From Rhodospirillales bacterium (GTDB lineage Bacteria; Pseudomonadota; Alphaproteobacteria; Kiloniellales; JACOMY01), in NCBI GenBank assembly GCA_014324045.1, contig JACOMY010000010.1:1-64000 (forward strand): 64,000 nt of DNA, given 5' to 3'. Made by a program: the position numbers and the translations under genes. Below the pieces are notes generated by a model. It was not told the DNA's origin and searched no databases. It worked only from the letters and a program-made list of their open reading frames with translations. Positions 7,268 to 16,570 of the stretch are shown here, piece by piece. Position 1 is the stretch's first letter. Each line of letters opens with the position of its first letter.

Positions 7268-9121
7268 ATGCTCCCAGAACAGGGTTACGCGCAAATGCCG
7301 CCGCAGATCGATACGACGGTTCCCGCCTCTTTCAAGGCCTGGTCAACCCGCGTCAAGCGGGCAGGGTACCCCTATACGCGGCGGCGGCGGCTGGTTTTCG
7401 GACTGAATGCCGCCACCATCGGTCTCTTGATCGCAGCGATGCTTTCGATCCTGAGCAATGGGGGCTGGAGCTGGGCGGAAGGCGTCATGCTGGCGGGCTT
7501 TGCCCTTACCCTGCCTTGGCTCTCGATCGGCTTCTGGAACGCCCTCATCGGTCTGGCGATCCGGCTTTTCGTCAAAGACCCTGTGCGCTATCTGACGCCG
7601 GCCCTGGAACGAGCCGGCGGCGACGATGCCATTGTGTACCGAACGGCACTGGCCATGGCCGTGCGCAACGAGGATGCCAAGACGGTCGTCCGCCGGTTGG
7701 AAGCCATGCAGGCCGCCCTGATCGATCTGGGCACCGGCGACAAGTTCGACCTTCACCTGCTCAGCGACAGCGACCGTCCGGACGCCGTGGCCGCCGAAGA
7801 AGCGGAACTTGCCGCCTGGCAGCAGCGCTCGGCCCAGCCGGAGCGGATCTTCTACCGTCGGCGCAACGATAACAGCGGATTCAAGGCCGGCAACCTGCGC
7901 GAGTTCGTTACCCGCTGCGGCGGCAACTACGACATCTTCATCCCGCTGGATGCCGACAGCTTTCTGTCCGGCAAGGCCATCCTGCGCCTGGTCCGAACCA
8001 TGCAAGCCAGCCCCGAGATCGGCATCTTGCAGAGCCTGGCGATCGGTATGCCGGCCAAAACCTGCTTCGCGCGGGTCTTCCAGTTCGGGATGCGCCACGG
8101 GATGCGTTCCTATACCACCGGCAGCGCCTGGTGGCACGGCGACTGCGGTCCCTATTGGGGCCACAACGCGGCCGTCCGCACCGCCGCCTTCCGCGACCAC
8201 TGCGCCTTGCCGATCCTGCCCGGCAAGCCGCCGCTGGGCGGTCATATCCTGAGCCACGATCAGGTCGAAGCCGCGCTGATGCGGGCCGCCGGCTATGAGG
8301 TTCGGGTCATCTGCGAGGAGGACGAGAGCTGGGAGGAAAACCCGCCCTCCCTTCCCGACTTCATCAAGCGCGACTTACGCTGGTGTCAGGGAAACATGCA
8401 GTACTGGCGCCTGCTGGCACTGCCCGGTCTGAGGCCCGCCAGCCGCGTACAGCTGGCGCTTGCCATTCTCATGTACGCCGGCGCGCCCGGCTGGATGGCC
8501 TTCATCGCCGGCTGGGCGATTCATGCCTGGAGCTTCCCGGATACAAACGGCATCGAGGCTCTGTTTCCGCCGGAGCTCGGTATCCTGCTCTTCCTCACGG
8601 TCACGGCGATCGCGCTGATGCCCAAGATCGCCGGGATCGTCGAACTGCTGCTCAGCCGCCGGTCGTGCAAGCGCTACGGGAACACAGCGCGCGTGCTGAT
8701 CGGGGCCGGAAGCGAGTTGCTCTTCTCCACCCTTCTGGCGCCTATTGTCGCGCTGGCACAGACCCGGTTCCTGCTCGGACTCCTCTGCGGCCGGCGGATC
8801 GCCTGGGATACCCAACGCCGCGAGGGCTACGGTCTCAGCTGGCGCGAAGCCTGGCGCGGTCTGTGGCTGCAAAGCCTGGCCGGCATCGCCCTGCTCACCA
8901 CATTGATCTACACCGCACCGCAACTTCTGCCTTGGGCCGCACCGCTGCTGACGGCCTTCCTAGGGGCAACGCTCTTTGCCGTTTCCACAGCCGCAGCCCT
9001 GCCCAGCAAGCTTTCCTGCCGCTTCGGCCTCTGGGACATTCCGGAGGATCGGATCGCGCCGACGGCACTGCAATCCCTAGCCGAAGCGCCCCCAAGTAGC
9101 AGCTGCCCGAATAGCAGGTAA
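7268..9121 (+). CDS. opgH: Glucans biosynthesis glucosyltransferase H
   Basis: This 617-aa inner-membrane GT2 enzyme synthesises the linear glucan backbone of osmoregulated periplasmic glucans from UDP-glucose. Two TM segments lie near residues 45-110. The catalytic domain follows with SDSDRPD (about 165), PLDADSF (about 230, metal-binding DxD) and a DLRWCQGN acceptor motif near 370. Several TM helices make up the C-terminal third. It is shorter than E. coli OpgH (about 850 aa), as in many alphaproteobacteria. No opgG is beside it. A second in-frame ATG nine codons later is also possible as the start. Confidence 0.88.
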   Translation: MLPEQGYAQMPPQIDTTVPASFKAWSTRVKRAGYPYTRRRRLVFGLNAATIGLLIAAMLSILSNGGWSWAEGVMLAGFALTLPWLSIGFWNALIGLAIRLFVKDPVRYLTPALERAGGDDAIVYRTALAMAVRNEDAKTVVRRLEAMQAALIDLGTGDKFDLHLLSDSDRPDAVAAEEAELAAWQQRSAQPERIFYRRRNDNSGFKAGNLREFVTRCGGNYDIFIPLDADSFLSGKAILRLVRTMQASPEIGILQSLAIGMPAKTCFARVFQFGMRHGMRSYTTGSAWWHGDCGPYWGHNAAVRTAAFRDHCALPILPGKPPLGGHILSHDQVEAALMRAAGYEVRVICEEDESWEENPPSLPDFIKRDLRWCQGNMQYWRLLALPGLRPASRVQLALAILMYAGAPGWMAFIAGWAIHAWSFPDTNGIEALFPPELGILLFLTVTAIALMPKIAGIVELLLSRRSCKRYGNTARVLIGAGSELLFSTLLAPIVALAQTRFLLGLLCGRRIAWDTQRREGYGLSWREAWRGLWLQSLAGIALLTTLIYTAPQLLPWAAPLLTAFLGATLFAVSTAAALPSKLSCRFGLWDIPEDRIAPTALQSLAEAPPSSSCPNSR

Positions 9122-9150
9122 CAGCGGTCTGACATGCAGCTGTCAAATTT

Positions 9151-9163
9151 ACGGCGGCGCCGT
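9151..9163. promoter_or_regulatory. Short palindrome upstream of the BMC operon
   Basis: ACGGCG, one base, CGCCGT forms a perfect 6+1+6 palindrome in the 196-bp gap before the transporter gene. It could be an operator half-site pair for a regulator of the operon, or chance in GC-rich DNA. Confidence 0.3.
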
Positions 9164-9251
9164 TTAAGCCAGACTATCAAGCTAATCCGACCCTCTTGCA
9201 ATGACCGTCGCTTTGGCGCTGCAATGCAGCCTGCTAAGAATCAGTCTGCGA

Positions 9252-9282
9252 GGCTGCTGCCGTTCCAAGGACGGCAGCAGCC
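9252..9282. promoter_or_regulatory. Perfect 12-bp-stem hairpin in the BMC operon leader
   Basis: GGCTGCTGCCGT (9252-9263) pairs perfectly with ACGGCAGCAGCC (9271-9282) around a 7-base loop. It ends 35 bp before the ATG of the binding-protein gene. No T-tract follows. Its position fits the end of opgH transcription, a leader structure, or an operator. Confidence 0.6.
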
Positions 9283-9317
9283 AAACCCGATGGAGAGTCC
9301 GAGAACAGGAGGCAATC

Positions 9318-10454
9318 ATGATCGATCGTAGGACGATGCTTAAGGGGAGCGCCGGTTTGGCCGCTGCCGGCATGTTGGGTATCCCATCGTTTTCGCGTGC
9401 AGAACGCAGCGACGAGTTGAATATTCTCTGCTGGGAAGGCTACAATACCGACGAAGTTCTGGATCCCTTCCGTGCCATGCATCCGGGAGCAAAGGTGCGG
9501 GCCGAGAGCGGTACCTCCGACCCCGATATGATCAACAAGCTGCGCGCCGGAGAGACCAAGGTCTGGGATCTGATCAACGTCAACCAGCCCTGGGCGCAGA
9601 ACCAGCTCTATCCGGAAGGCTTGATCAAGCCCTTGGACAAGGCCCGCTTCGAGCCTTTCTTCGAGACTTTGCTGCCGGAGTTCCGGGGTCCCTACCCCTT
9701 GGCCCTGGATAAGAGCGGCAAGCAGCTGATCGGCATCGTGCAGCGCTTCGGCCCCTTCAGCTTCGTGGTCAACACCGGCAAGATCAGCCGCGCGATGGCC
9801 GAGGATCAGGGCTACAAGCTCTTCCTCGACCCCGGTATGAAGGAGCGTTACGGCGTCCTGACCTACGATAACTGGAACATCATCCACATGTGCATGGTGG
9901 CCGACCTCAATCCCTTCGAAGCGTTGAACGATCCGCAGTTCGCCAAGTTCGATACCGCAGCGAAGGCTATCTTCGGCGGCGCCAAACTGCTGACCGACGA
10001 TCTGGTGGCGATGAACACCGCCCTGATCAACGGCGAGATCGACGCCTACTTCACCGGCGGCACCTACACGGCCTCGCCGGCGCGCTACGACGGCCAGAGT
10101 CAGGTGCGCGGCATAACGCCCAAGTCGGGCCCGGCGGGCGGCAAGGGCGGCGTCGTCTGGGTTGAGGTGACCTCGGCGGTCAACAACCCCGATCCCTCGC
10201 CGCTGGCATCGGATTTCCTGGCGTACGTCCAAGGACCGGAGGCCAGCAAGAAGGTGGCCTTCACCGAGGGAACCTACAACCCGGTGGCCCAGATGGGCAG
10301 CAAGGACGTGCTCGATCTCTTCGACAAAGACGAACTGGATGCCATCCAGTGGGATTCCCTGAACGAGGAGATGGCACGCTCGGCCGACTATCAGATCGTC
10401 GCCTCTTACGACAGGCTGAGCGACATCTACAACGCGGCTCGCCGCGCCAGGTAA
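9318..10454 (+). CDS. PotD-like ABC transporter substrate-binding protein
   Basis: A 378-aa periplasmic binding protein of the spermidine/putrescine (type 2) family. The start at 9318 is set by AGGAGG at 9307-9312 and by the twin-arginine-like signal DRRTMLKG at residues 3-10, followed by a hydrophobic stretch to about 25. Binding-protein features include ILCWEGY at the start of the mature domain and a MNTALINGEIDAYFTGGTY segment late in the protein. It heads the operon of transporter, amino-alcohol enzymes and shell genes. I infer that the ligand is an amino alcohol or related amine. Polyamines remain an alternative. Confidence 0.85.
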   Translation: MIDRRTMLKGSAGLAAAGMLGIPSFSRAERSDELNILCWEGYNTDEVLDPFRAMHPGAKVRAESGTSDPDMINKLRAGETKVWDLINVNQPWAQNQLYPEGLIKPLDKARFEPFFETLLPEFRGPYPLALDKSGKQLIGIVQRFGPFSFVVNTGKISRAMAEDQGYKLFLDPGMKERYGVLTYDNWNIIHMCMVADLNPFEALNDPQFAKFDTAAKAIFGGAKLLTDDLVAMNTALINGEIDAYFTGGTYTASPARYDGQSQVRGITPKSGPAGGKGGVVWVEVTSAVNNPDPSPLASDFLAYVQGPEASKKVAFTEGTYNPVAQMGSKDVLDLFDKDELDAIQWDSLNEEMARSADYQIVASYDRLSDIYNAARRAR

Positions 10455-10518
10455 TCGACCTCCGGGAGGGGCGCACAGGCCCCTCCCGCCTGTCCCCCGC
10501 GTGAGGAGCAGCCCATAG

Positions 10519-11592
10519 ATGGCCTCGCAGACCGTTCTGCGCCTTGAAGGAGTCACCAAGCGCTTCGGCAGCTTCACCGCACTCGACAGCATCACATTGG
10601 ACATCGCCGACGGTGAGTTCCTCACCATCGTCGGTCCCTCGGGCAGCGGCAAGACCACCATGATCCGCCTGCTGGCCGGTATGGACGCGCCCAGCAGCGG
10701 CGAGATCTATTTGTCGGGCAATCGCATCACCCATCTGCCGGCCAACAAGCGGCCGACCTGCATGGTGTTTCAGTCGCTGGCCCTCTTCCCGCACCGCACC
10801 GTGGGGCAGAACATCGAGTTTCCCCTGAAGATCCGCGGCCTCGATCGGGCCGCACGGCGCGCCCGCGCGATGGAGTTGCTGCAGCTGCTGCGCCTGCCGG
10901 CCGGCTACTACGGCAAGGGCGTGATGCAATGCTCCGGCGGCGAGCGGCAGCGCGTGGCGCTGGCCCGGGCGCTGGCCTTCGATCCCGAGATCCTTTTCTT
11001 CGACGAGCCGCTCTCGGCCCTAGACTACCGACTGCGCAAGACCCTGGAGAAGGAGCTGAGAGCGCTCCACCGGCAGACCGGCAAGACCTTCGTCTACATC
11101 ACCCACAGCCTGGAAGAGGCCATGGCGATGTCCGACCGCATCGCCATCATGCGCTCCGGCAGAATCGTTCAAACCGGCACCGCAGCCGAGATCTACAACA
11201 CTCCTAAGGACCGTTTCGTGGCCGAATTCATGGGCGAGGTAAACCTCTTCCCGGTCGAGGGCACCGGCGGCGGGCACTTCAAGGGCCTGGCAGAGCCGCT
11301 TCAGGCCGGCACCGCCACCCTTGCCCTGGATGCCGCTGCGCGCGCCACACTTATGGTCCGGCCGGAGTTCGTCCGCTTCCTCGCCCCGGGAGAGATGGCC
11401 GACTGCAGCCTTGAGGGCGAGCTACACAACGAATTCGCGCTGGGCTCGCGCGTCCAGTACGAGGTCGGCCTGCCGGGCGGCCGGGCGCTCACCGTCGAGA
11501 AGCTGGCCGAGGCGCGCTTCGACGGCAACTACGGCGACCACGTGACCCTGGGCTTCGACCTGGCCCACAGTCATCTGATCCGCGAGGCTTAG
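10519..11592 (+). CDS. PotA-like ABC transporter ATP-binding protein
   Basis: The 357-aa ATPase has Walker A GPSGSGKTT (about 37-45), an ABC signature reading CSGGERQRVALARALA (about 137-152, Cys where Leu is usual), Walker B ILFFDEPLSALD and the switch His in the ITHS motif (about 193-196). The C-terminal 110 residues are a TOBE-like regulatory domain. It energises import with the two permeases immediately downstream. Confidence 0.9.
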   Translation: MASQTVLRLEGVTKRFGSFTALDSITLDIADGEFLTIVGPSGSGKTTMIRLLAGMDAPSSGEIYLSGNRITHLPANKRPTCMVFQSLALFPHRTVGQNIEFPLKIRGLDRAARRARAMELLQLLRLPAGYYGKGVMQCSGGERQRVALARALAFDPEILFFDEPLSALDYRLRKTLEKELRALHRQTGKTFVYITHSLEEAMAMSDRIAIMRSGRIVQTGTAAEIYNTPKDRFVAEFMGEVNLFPVEGTGGGHFKGLAEPLQAGTATLALDAAARATLMVRPEFVRFLAPGEMADCSLEGELHNEFALGSRVQYEVGLPGGRALTVEKLAEARFDGNYGDHVTLGFDLAHSHLIREA

Positions 11593-11599
11593 CGGCACC

Positions 11600-12454
11600 A
11601 TGGAGCGGATAGAGGAACGCCAAGGTTTGCTCTCAGCCTTGCCGGTGCTGATCCTGCTGGGCGCGATCTTCCTGGCGCCGCTGCTTGTGGTGGCCGGCTT
11701 CGCTTTCATGCCGCCCAAGGTCTTCCACCTAGCCCATCTGCCAAGTTTCGAGAACTTCCGGATCTTTTTCGATCAGGGCTACCATGCCCCGCTGCTGCGG
11801 TCGCTGGGCATGGCCGGCGCGGCCACGGTTCTGCTGTTCGTGCTCTGCTATCCGCTGGCCTACGGCATGGCCAAGATCTTCGGGCGTTTCTCCCTGGCGA
11901 TAACCCTTGCCGTCGTAGCAACGCTCTTCGTCTCGGAGAACATTCGCCTCTTCGGCTGGGTCCTCACCCTGATGAAAGGCGGCATGCTGCCGGGCCACCT
12001 TGAGGCCTGGACCGGGCTGGAGATGGACGGTCTGCTCTACAACCTGCCGATCATCGTGCTGGGCCTAACCTACGCCTACTTCCCCTTCATGCTGTTTCCC
12101 CTGGTGCAAGGCATCTCCATGGTGCCGGACGACCTGCGCTTAGCGGCAAGCGATCTGGGTGCCTCGCGCTTGCGCATTTTCCTGGAGATCGATCTGCCGC
12201 TGGCCATGCCGGGCATCGTGGTGGGCAGTCTGCTGACCTTCGTGCTGGCAGCCGGCGCCATGGCGGAATCGAAGCTCTTGGGCGGCCAGGCCGTGATCGT
12301 CATGGCCGACGAGATCGAGACGGCCTTCACCTACGGCCAGAACTGGCCGCTGGGCTCCGCTCTGGCCCTGATCCTGATCCTGATCGTCGGCGGGCTGGCG
12401 ATCCTTGCGCTCTCCAAGATCGATCTGGACGGCATTATGGGGCGAAGAAGTTAG
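11600..12454 (+). CDS. PotB-like ABC transporter permease
   Basis: A 284-aa inner-membrane protein with about six TM helices. It has the cytoplasmic EAA-loop motif AASDLGASRLRIFLEIDLPL (about 184-203) that contacts the ATPase. It lies 7 bp after the ATPase gene and abuts the second permease gene. It is a subunit of the importer feeding the BMC pathway (inference). Confidence 0.9.
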   Translation: MERIEERQGLLSALPVLILLGAIFLAPLLVVAGFAFMPPKVFHLAHLPSFENFRIFFDQGYHAPLLRSLGMAGAATVLLFVLCYPLAYGMAKIFGRFSLAITLAVVATLFVSENIRLFGWVLTLMKGGMLPGHLEAWTGLEMDGLLYNLPIIVLGLTYAYFPFMLFPLVQGISMVPDDLRLAASDLGASRLRIFLEIDLPLAMPGIVVGSLLTFVLAAGAMAESKLLGGQAVIVMADEIETAFTYGQNWPLGSALALILILIVGGLAILALSKIDLDGIMGRRS

Positions 12455-13270
12455 ATGCCGCACAAACCCATTACCCGTGCCGCTCTGCTGGTCTACGGCA
12501 TCCTTACCCTGCTGGTGCTCTACCTGCCGATTGCGGCCATCGCCTTCGCCTCCTTCTCCAAGGCCCGTTACCTCAGCTTTCCGATCGAGCGCTATACAAG
12601 CCAATGGTATGGCAAGGCGCTGGAGTCCTCGACCGTCAGCGATTTGATCGTCACCTCCTTCAAGGTCGCCTTCGCGGTCATGCTGGTCTCGGTCGTAGCC
12701 GGATTTTTCGGCGCGCTCGCCTTTGCGCGCTACCGCTGGCGCTTCCGCGGGGTATTCCAGAAGTTCGTGCTGCTGCCGATCTTCTTCCCGCAGGCGGTCC
12801 TCGGTCTGGCGCTGCTGATGTGGTTCAACGCAATCGGCGTGACCCCGACCTGGCAGACGGCAATCGCCGCCCATCTGGTCTGGATCGCCCCCATCGCCAC
12901 CCTGGTAATCGCCATCCGGGCCTATGGCTTCGACCCGGCCCTGGAAGAGGCGGCCCGGGACATGGGCGCCGGCTATTGGCAGATCCTGCGCGAGATCACC
13001 CTGCCGCTGCTGTGGCCGGGCGTGGTCTCGGCTGGGCTCTTCGCCTTCCTGTTGTCCTGGGGGAATTTCCCCCTATCGCTCTTCACCACCGGCGCCGATC
13101 TGACCCTGCCGGAATGGCTCTACGCCAAGATGGTCAGTGGCTACTCGCCGCTGGTGCCCTCGGTCGGCAGTATGACTCTGGCCCTATCGCTCATCCTGCT
13201 CCTCGCCAGCGCCGCCTGCATCCGGCTGACCGGCCGGCGGCGGCGGCGGGCAAACGGCGGTGAGGGCTAG
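12455..13270 (+). CDS. PotC-like ABC transporter permease
   Basis: A 271-aa inner-membrane protein with six predicted TM helices. Its EAA motif is EAARDMGAGYWQILREITLP (about 166-185). It begins directly after the stop of the first permease gene. The Arg-rich C-terminal end is cytoplasmic. It completes the transporter of binding protein, ATPase and two permeases. Confidence 0.9.
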   Translation: MPHKPITRAALLVYGILTLLVLYLPIAAIAFASFSKARYLSFPIERYTSQWYGKALESSTVSDLIVTSFKVAFAVMLVSVVAGFFGALAFARYRWRFRGVFQKFVLLPIFFPQAVLGLALLMWFNAIGVTPTWQTAIAAHLVWIAPIATLVIAIRAYGFDPALEEAARDMGAGYWQILREITLPLLWPGVVSAGLFAFLLSWGNFPLSLFTTGADLTLPEWLYAKMVSGYSPLVPSVGSMTLALSLILLLASAACIRLTGRRRRRANGGEG

Positions 13271-13338
13271 AGCCCCGATCCAACCCGCGGACCGGCCCAA
13301 AGGGCTATAGCATTGCAAAGAAGGGAGGACCCAAACAG

Positions 13339-14127
13339 ATGCTGACTTCAATCAAGGATCGTTCGGTCATCGTCACCGGCGGCAGCAAGGGAATCGGCAA
13401 AGGCATCGCGCGCGTCTTCGCGCGTCAAGGCGCCAAGGTGATGATCGCCGCGCGCGGCGAGGAGGCCGCCAAGGCGGCGGCCGAGGAATTGAAGACCGAG
13501 GGCTGGACCGTGGATTACCGCCTGACCGACGTTACCGATCTTGCCGCCGTCGAGGCCCTGGTAGCCGACACCGAAGCAGCTTTCGGCGGCCTGGACATCC
13601 TCTGCTCCAACGCCGGCATCTTCCCGCAGGCCAAGATCCTGGAGATGACGCCGGAGGACTGGGACCGCGTCCTGGACACCAACCTGAAGAGCAGCTTCCT
13701 GGCGGTGAAGGCGGCCCTGCCGGCGATGGCGAAGAAGGGCGGCGGACGCATCGTGCTGACCTCTTCCATCACCGGGCCGATCACCGGCTTTCCCGGCTGG
13801 ACCCACTACGGTGCTTCCAAGGCCGGCCAACTAGGCTTCCTCAAGACCGCGGCGATCGAACTGGCCAAGTACAACATCACCATCAACGCGGTCATGCCCG
13901 GCAACATCAAGACCGAAGGACTGGACGGCCTCGGCGAGGACTACCTGGCGACCATGGCGGCCTCAATCCCGCTGAAGCGGCTGGGAGACGTAGAGGACAT
14001 CGGCAATGCCGCGCTCTACTTCGCCTCCGACGAGGCGGGCTACGTCACCGGCCAGACCATCGTCGTCGACGGCGGCCAGATCCTGCCGGAGAGCCTGGAG
14101 GCGCTGGAGGAGGCCCGATCCCCCTGA
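13339..14127 (+). CDS. Short-chain dehydrogenase/reductase (candidate amino-alcohol dehydrogenase)
   Basis: The 262-aa classical SDR has the nucleotide motif TGGSKGIGKGIA (about 13-24), NAG near 89-91, catalytic Ser in the LTSS segment near 142, and Tyr157-x3-Lys161. A GGAGG ribosome site precedes the ATG. In the RMM-type compartment loci of Mycobacterium an SDR oxidises S-1-amino-2-propanol to aminoacetone, and the same position here suggests an equivalent task. The specific substrate is not visible in the sequence. It sits 68 bp after the second permease gene. Confidence 0.85.
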   Translation: MLTSIKDRSVIVTGGSKGIGKGIARVFARQGAKVMIAARGEEAAKAAAEELKTEGWTVDYRLTDVTDLAAVEALVADTEAAFGGLDILCSNAGIFPQAKILEMTPEDWDRVLDTNLKSSFLAVKAALPAMAKKGGGRIVLTSSITGPITGFPGWTHYGASKAGQLGFLKTAAIELAKYNITINAVMPGNIKTEGLDGLGEDYLATMAASIPLKRLGDVEDIGNAALYFASDEAGYVTGQTIVVDGGQILPESLEALEEARSP

Positions 14128-14190
14128 CGATCCCCCATCGGCCCCCGATCCCCCACCGGCCCCCTTTGCAGCCAAACGAAAGCGAAGAGC

Positions 14191-15195
14191 ATGAGCGATG
14201 ACGTTTCGAGCCACGGCGAGCTAGTGGCCCGGCTGGACCGCCTCGCCCAATCGGCCCTGCCCCTCTGGGGCCTGCCGACGCCGGCGGCGGTCACCCTCAT
14301 CAACCTCTCGGAGAACGCGACCTACCGGATTGACCTGCCCGAGGGGCCGCCGAAGATTCTCCGCGTCCATCGCGAGGACTATCACAGCGCTAATGCCATC
14401 CGGTGCGAATTGGCCTGGCTGGAGGCGCTGCAGGCAGACGGCGGCGTCGTCACCCCGCCGGTAGTTCCCGGCCTCGATGGCAGGAAGATCCAGACAAAGC
14501 GCTCGCCGGATCTGGCCCGGCCGCGGCACATGGTGCTGTTCGAGTTCCTGGAGGGCGAGGAGCCGGAGGAGACGCAGGAGCTGGCCGGCCACTTCGAGAT
14601 CCTGGGCGAGATTTCCGCCAAGCTGCACATCCATGCCCGGACCTGGCAGCGCCCCGCCAACTTCGAGCGCTTGACCTGGGACTACGAGCACATGCTGGGC
14701 GCCAATCCCAACTGGGGCGACTGGCGGGAAGCGCCGGCAATGGATGGCGAGGCGCTGAAAATCCTCAGCCGCCAGGACGCGGCGATCCGCAGGCGCCTGG
14801 AGATCTTCGGCAAGGGACCGGAGCGCTACGGTCTGATCCATGCCGATCTGCGGCTAGCGAACCTGCTGCTGCACGGCGCCTCCACCCGCGTCATCGATTT
14901 CGACGACTGCGGCTTCGGCTGGAACCTCTACGACTTCGCGACCGGCGTCTCTTTTTTCGAGGAGAGCCCGGCGGTGCCGGAGCTGGCAGCCTCCTGGGTC
15001 GAGGGCTACCGCAAGCATCTGGACCTGCCGGCCGGGGACGAGGCGGAGATGATGACCTTCGTGGCGTTGCGCCGCATGGTCTTGCTGGCCTGGATCGGCT
15101 CGCATGGCGAAACCGACCTGGCCAAGCAGCACGGCCTGGCCTACACACGCGATTCCTGCGATCTTGCCGAGCGCTACCTATCGTCATTCAATTGA
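14191..15195 (+). CDS. APH/choline-kinase-fold phosphotransferase (candidate amino-alcohol kinase)
   Basis: This 334-aa kinase has the Brenner motif HADLRLANLLL with His217, Asp219 and Asn224. The metal-binding VIDFDDCGFG follows near 235-244. The glycine loop region is ENATYRID near 48. Family members phosphorylate hydroxyls of aminoglycosides, choline, ethanolamine or homoserine. The next gene encodes a phospholyase-type class III aminotransferase. I infer that this enzyme phosphorylates an amino alcohol to make the phospho-ester that the lyase splits. It is not likely to be an antibiotic resistance gene. Confidence 0.85.
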   Translation: MSDDVSSHGELVARLDRLAQSALPLWGLPTPAAVTLINLSENATYRIDLPEGPPKILRVHREDYHSANAIRCELAWLEALQADGGVVTPPVVPGLDGRKIQTKRSPDLARPRHMVLFEFLEGEEPEETQELAGHFEILGEISAKLHIHARTWQRPANFERLTWDYEHMLGANPNWGDWREAPAMDGEALKILSRQDAAIRRRLEIFGKGPERYGLIHADLRLANLLLHGASTRVIDFDDCGFGWNLYDFATGVSFFEESPAVPELAASWVEGYRKHLDLPAGDEAEMMTFVALRRMVLLAWIGSHGETDLAKQHGLAYTRDSCDLAERYLSSFN

Positions 15196-15298
15196 GGTGC
15201 TGTTAATCGGGGTGCTGGCAAAAACCGGCTGCGATCTGTCAAGCGATCGACGCAGAACCCGGTTAGAGTCGGTCAGGCCTATTCGAGGAGCCCGTCTC

Positions 15299-16570
15299 TT
15301 GAGTCTGGAAAAGGAAGACTTTCTGGAGCGGTCCAAGACCTTCTGGAATCCGGCGAAGGTCCAGGACTGGCAAGACATGGAGGTCGATCTGGTGATCGAC
15401 CGCCGCGAGGGCTATTGTCTCTACGACATGGACGGCCGACAGTTGATCGACCTGCATCTGAACGGCGGCACCTACAACCTGGGCCATCGCCATCCGGAAC
15501 TGGTCGAGGTGCTGAACCGCGCCAGCGGTCATTTCGACATGGGGAACCACCACTTCCCCTCCCTGGCCCGCACCGCGCTGGCCGAGGCGATGGCCGCCTG
15601 CACGCCGGGCGATCTCAAGTACACCATCTACGGCTCCGGCGGCGGCGAGGCCATCGACATCGCCATCAAGTCGGCCCGCAACGCCACCCGGAAACGCAAG
15701 ATCGTCTCCATCATCCGCGCCTACCACGGCCACACCGGTCTGGCGGTGAAGGCCGGGGCCGAGCGCTTTACCAAGCTCTTCCTCTCGGAGGACCGCGAGG
15801 GGGAGTTCGTCCAGGTTCCATTCAACGATCTGAACGCCATGGAGGAGGCGCTGAAAGGCCGCGACGTCGCTGCGGTCCTGATGGAGACCATACCGGCAAC
15901 CTACGGCTTCCCCATGCCGCACGAAGGCTATCTGCCGGCGGTCAAGAAGCTCTGCGAAGGCTACGGCGCCCTCTATATCGCCGACGAGGTGCAGACCGGC
16001 CTGATGCGCTGCGGTACCTTGTGGGGCATCGTTCGCTACGGCGTGGAACCCGATATCCTGGTGACCGGCAAGGGCATCTCCGGCGGCCTCTATCCCATCG
16101 CCTGCGTGGCGGTCACGGAAGAGAGCGGCAAGTGGCTGAAGCAGGACGGATTCGGCCACATCTCGACCATGGGCGGGGCGGAGTTGGGCTGCATCGTGGC
16201 TATGAAGGTGCTGGAGATCACCCAGCGCCCGCAGGTGGTCTCCATGGTGCGCTACATCGCCGACTTCATCCGCGCCGGGCTGGATGGGATTCGCGCGCTC
16301 TATCCCGACTTCTTCATCGGTATCCGCCAGCATGGCGTGGTGATGGGCCTGGAGTTCGACCATCCGCAAGGCGCCAAGCCGGTGATGAAGCATCTCTACC
16401 GCAACGGCGTCTGGGCAATTTTCTCGGCCCTCGACCCGCGGGTACTGCAGTTCAAGCCCGGCATTCTGATGTCGCAAGCGATGTGCGAAGAGACCTTGGC
16501 CCGAGTCGAAGTTGCCATCGGCTTGGCCCGCGAAGAGGTCATGGGCAAGGGCTCGCGGAGGAGCCGGTGA
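15299..16570 (+). CDS. Class III aminotransferase-fold PLP enzyme (candidate amino-alcohol-phosphate phospho-lyase)
   Basis: The protein has 423 aa. The TTG at 15299 is chosen because GAGGAG lies at 15285-15290. An ATG 78 bp later would remove conserved residues, and the upstream extension is not conserved in style. The PLP lysine is Lys258 in TGKGISGG. The upstream IADEVQTGLMR holds the Asp that contacts the PLP ring nitrogen. Family members include ethanolamine-phosphate phospho-lyase, which releases phosphate and ammonia to give an aldehyde. With the kinase before it and an aldehyde dehydrogenase after it, this is the likeliest role. Ordinary transamination is the alternative. Its stop overlaps the ALDH GTG start (GTGA). 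Confidence 0.82.
   Translation: MSLEKEDFLERSKTFWNPAKVQDWQDMEVDLVIDRREGYCLYDMDGRQLIDLHLNGGTYNLGHRHPELVEVLNRASGHFDMGNHHFPSLARTALAEAMAACTPGDLKYTIYGSGGGEAIDIAIKSARNATRKRKIVSIIRAYHGHTGLAVKAGAERFTKLFLSEDREGEFVQVPFNDLNAMEEALKGRDVAAVLMETIPATYGFPMPHEGYLPAVKKLCEGYGALYIADEVQTGLMRCGTLWGIVRYGVEPDILVTGKGISGGLYPIACVAVTEESGKWLKQDGFGHISTMGGAELGCIVAMKVLEITQRPQVVSMVRYIADFIRAGLDGIRALYPDFFIGIRQHGVVMGLEFDHPQGAKPVMKHLYRNGVWAIFSALDPRVLQFKPGILMSQAMCEETLARVEVAIGLAREEVMGKGSRRSR

Noticed and set aside
14191-15195. Aminoglycoside resistance gene
   Set aside because: Although of APH fold, it lies inside a BMC amino-alcohol operon and the fold is shared by many small-molecule kinases.
15263-16477. A 404-aa minus-strand frame inside the aminotransferase gene
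   Set aside because: Composition (His/Gln/Ala/Val-rich) is typical of antisense frames, and the sense strand has all class III aminotransferase motifs.
15415-16566. A 384-codon upstream extension of the aldehyde dehydrogenase frame
   Set aside because: It overlaps the aminotransferase gene in another frame; a GTG with GGAGGAG at 16567 gives the family start.
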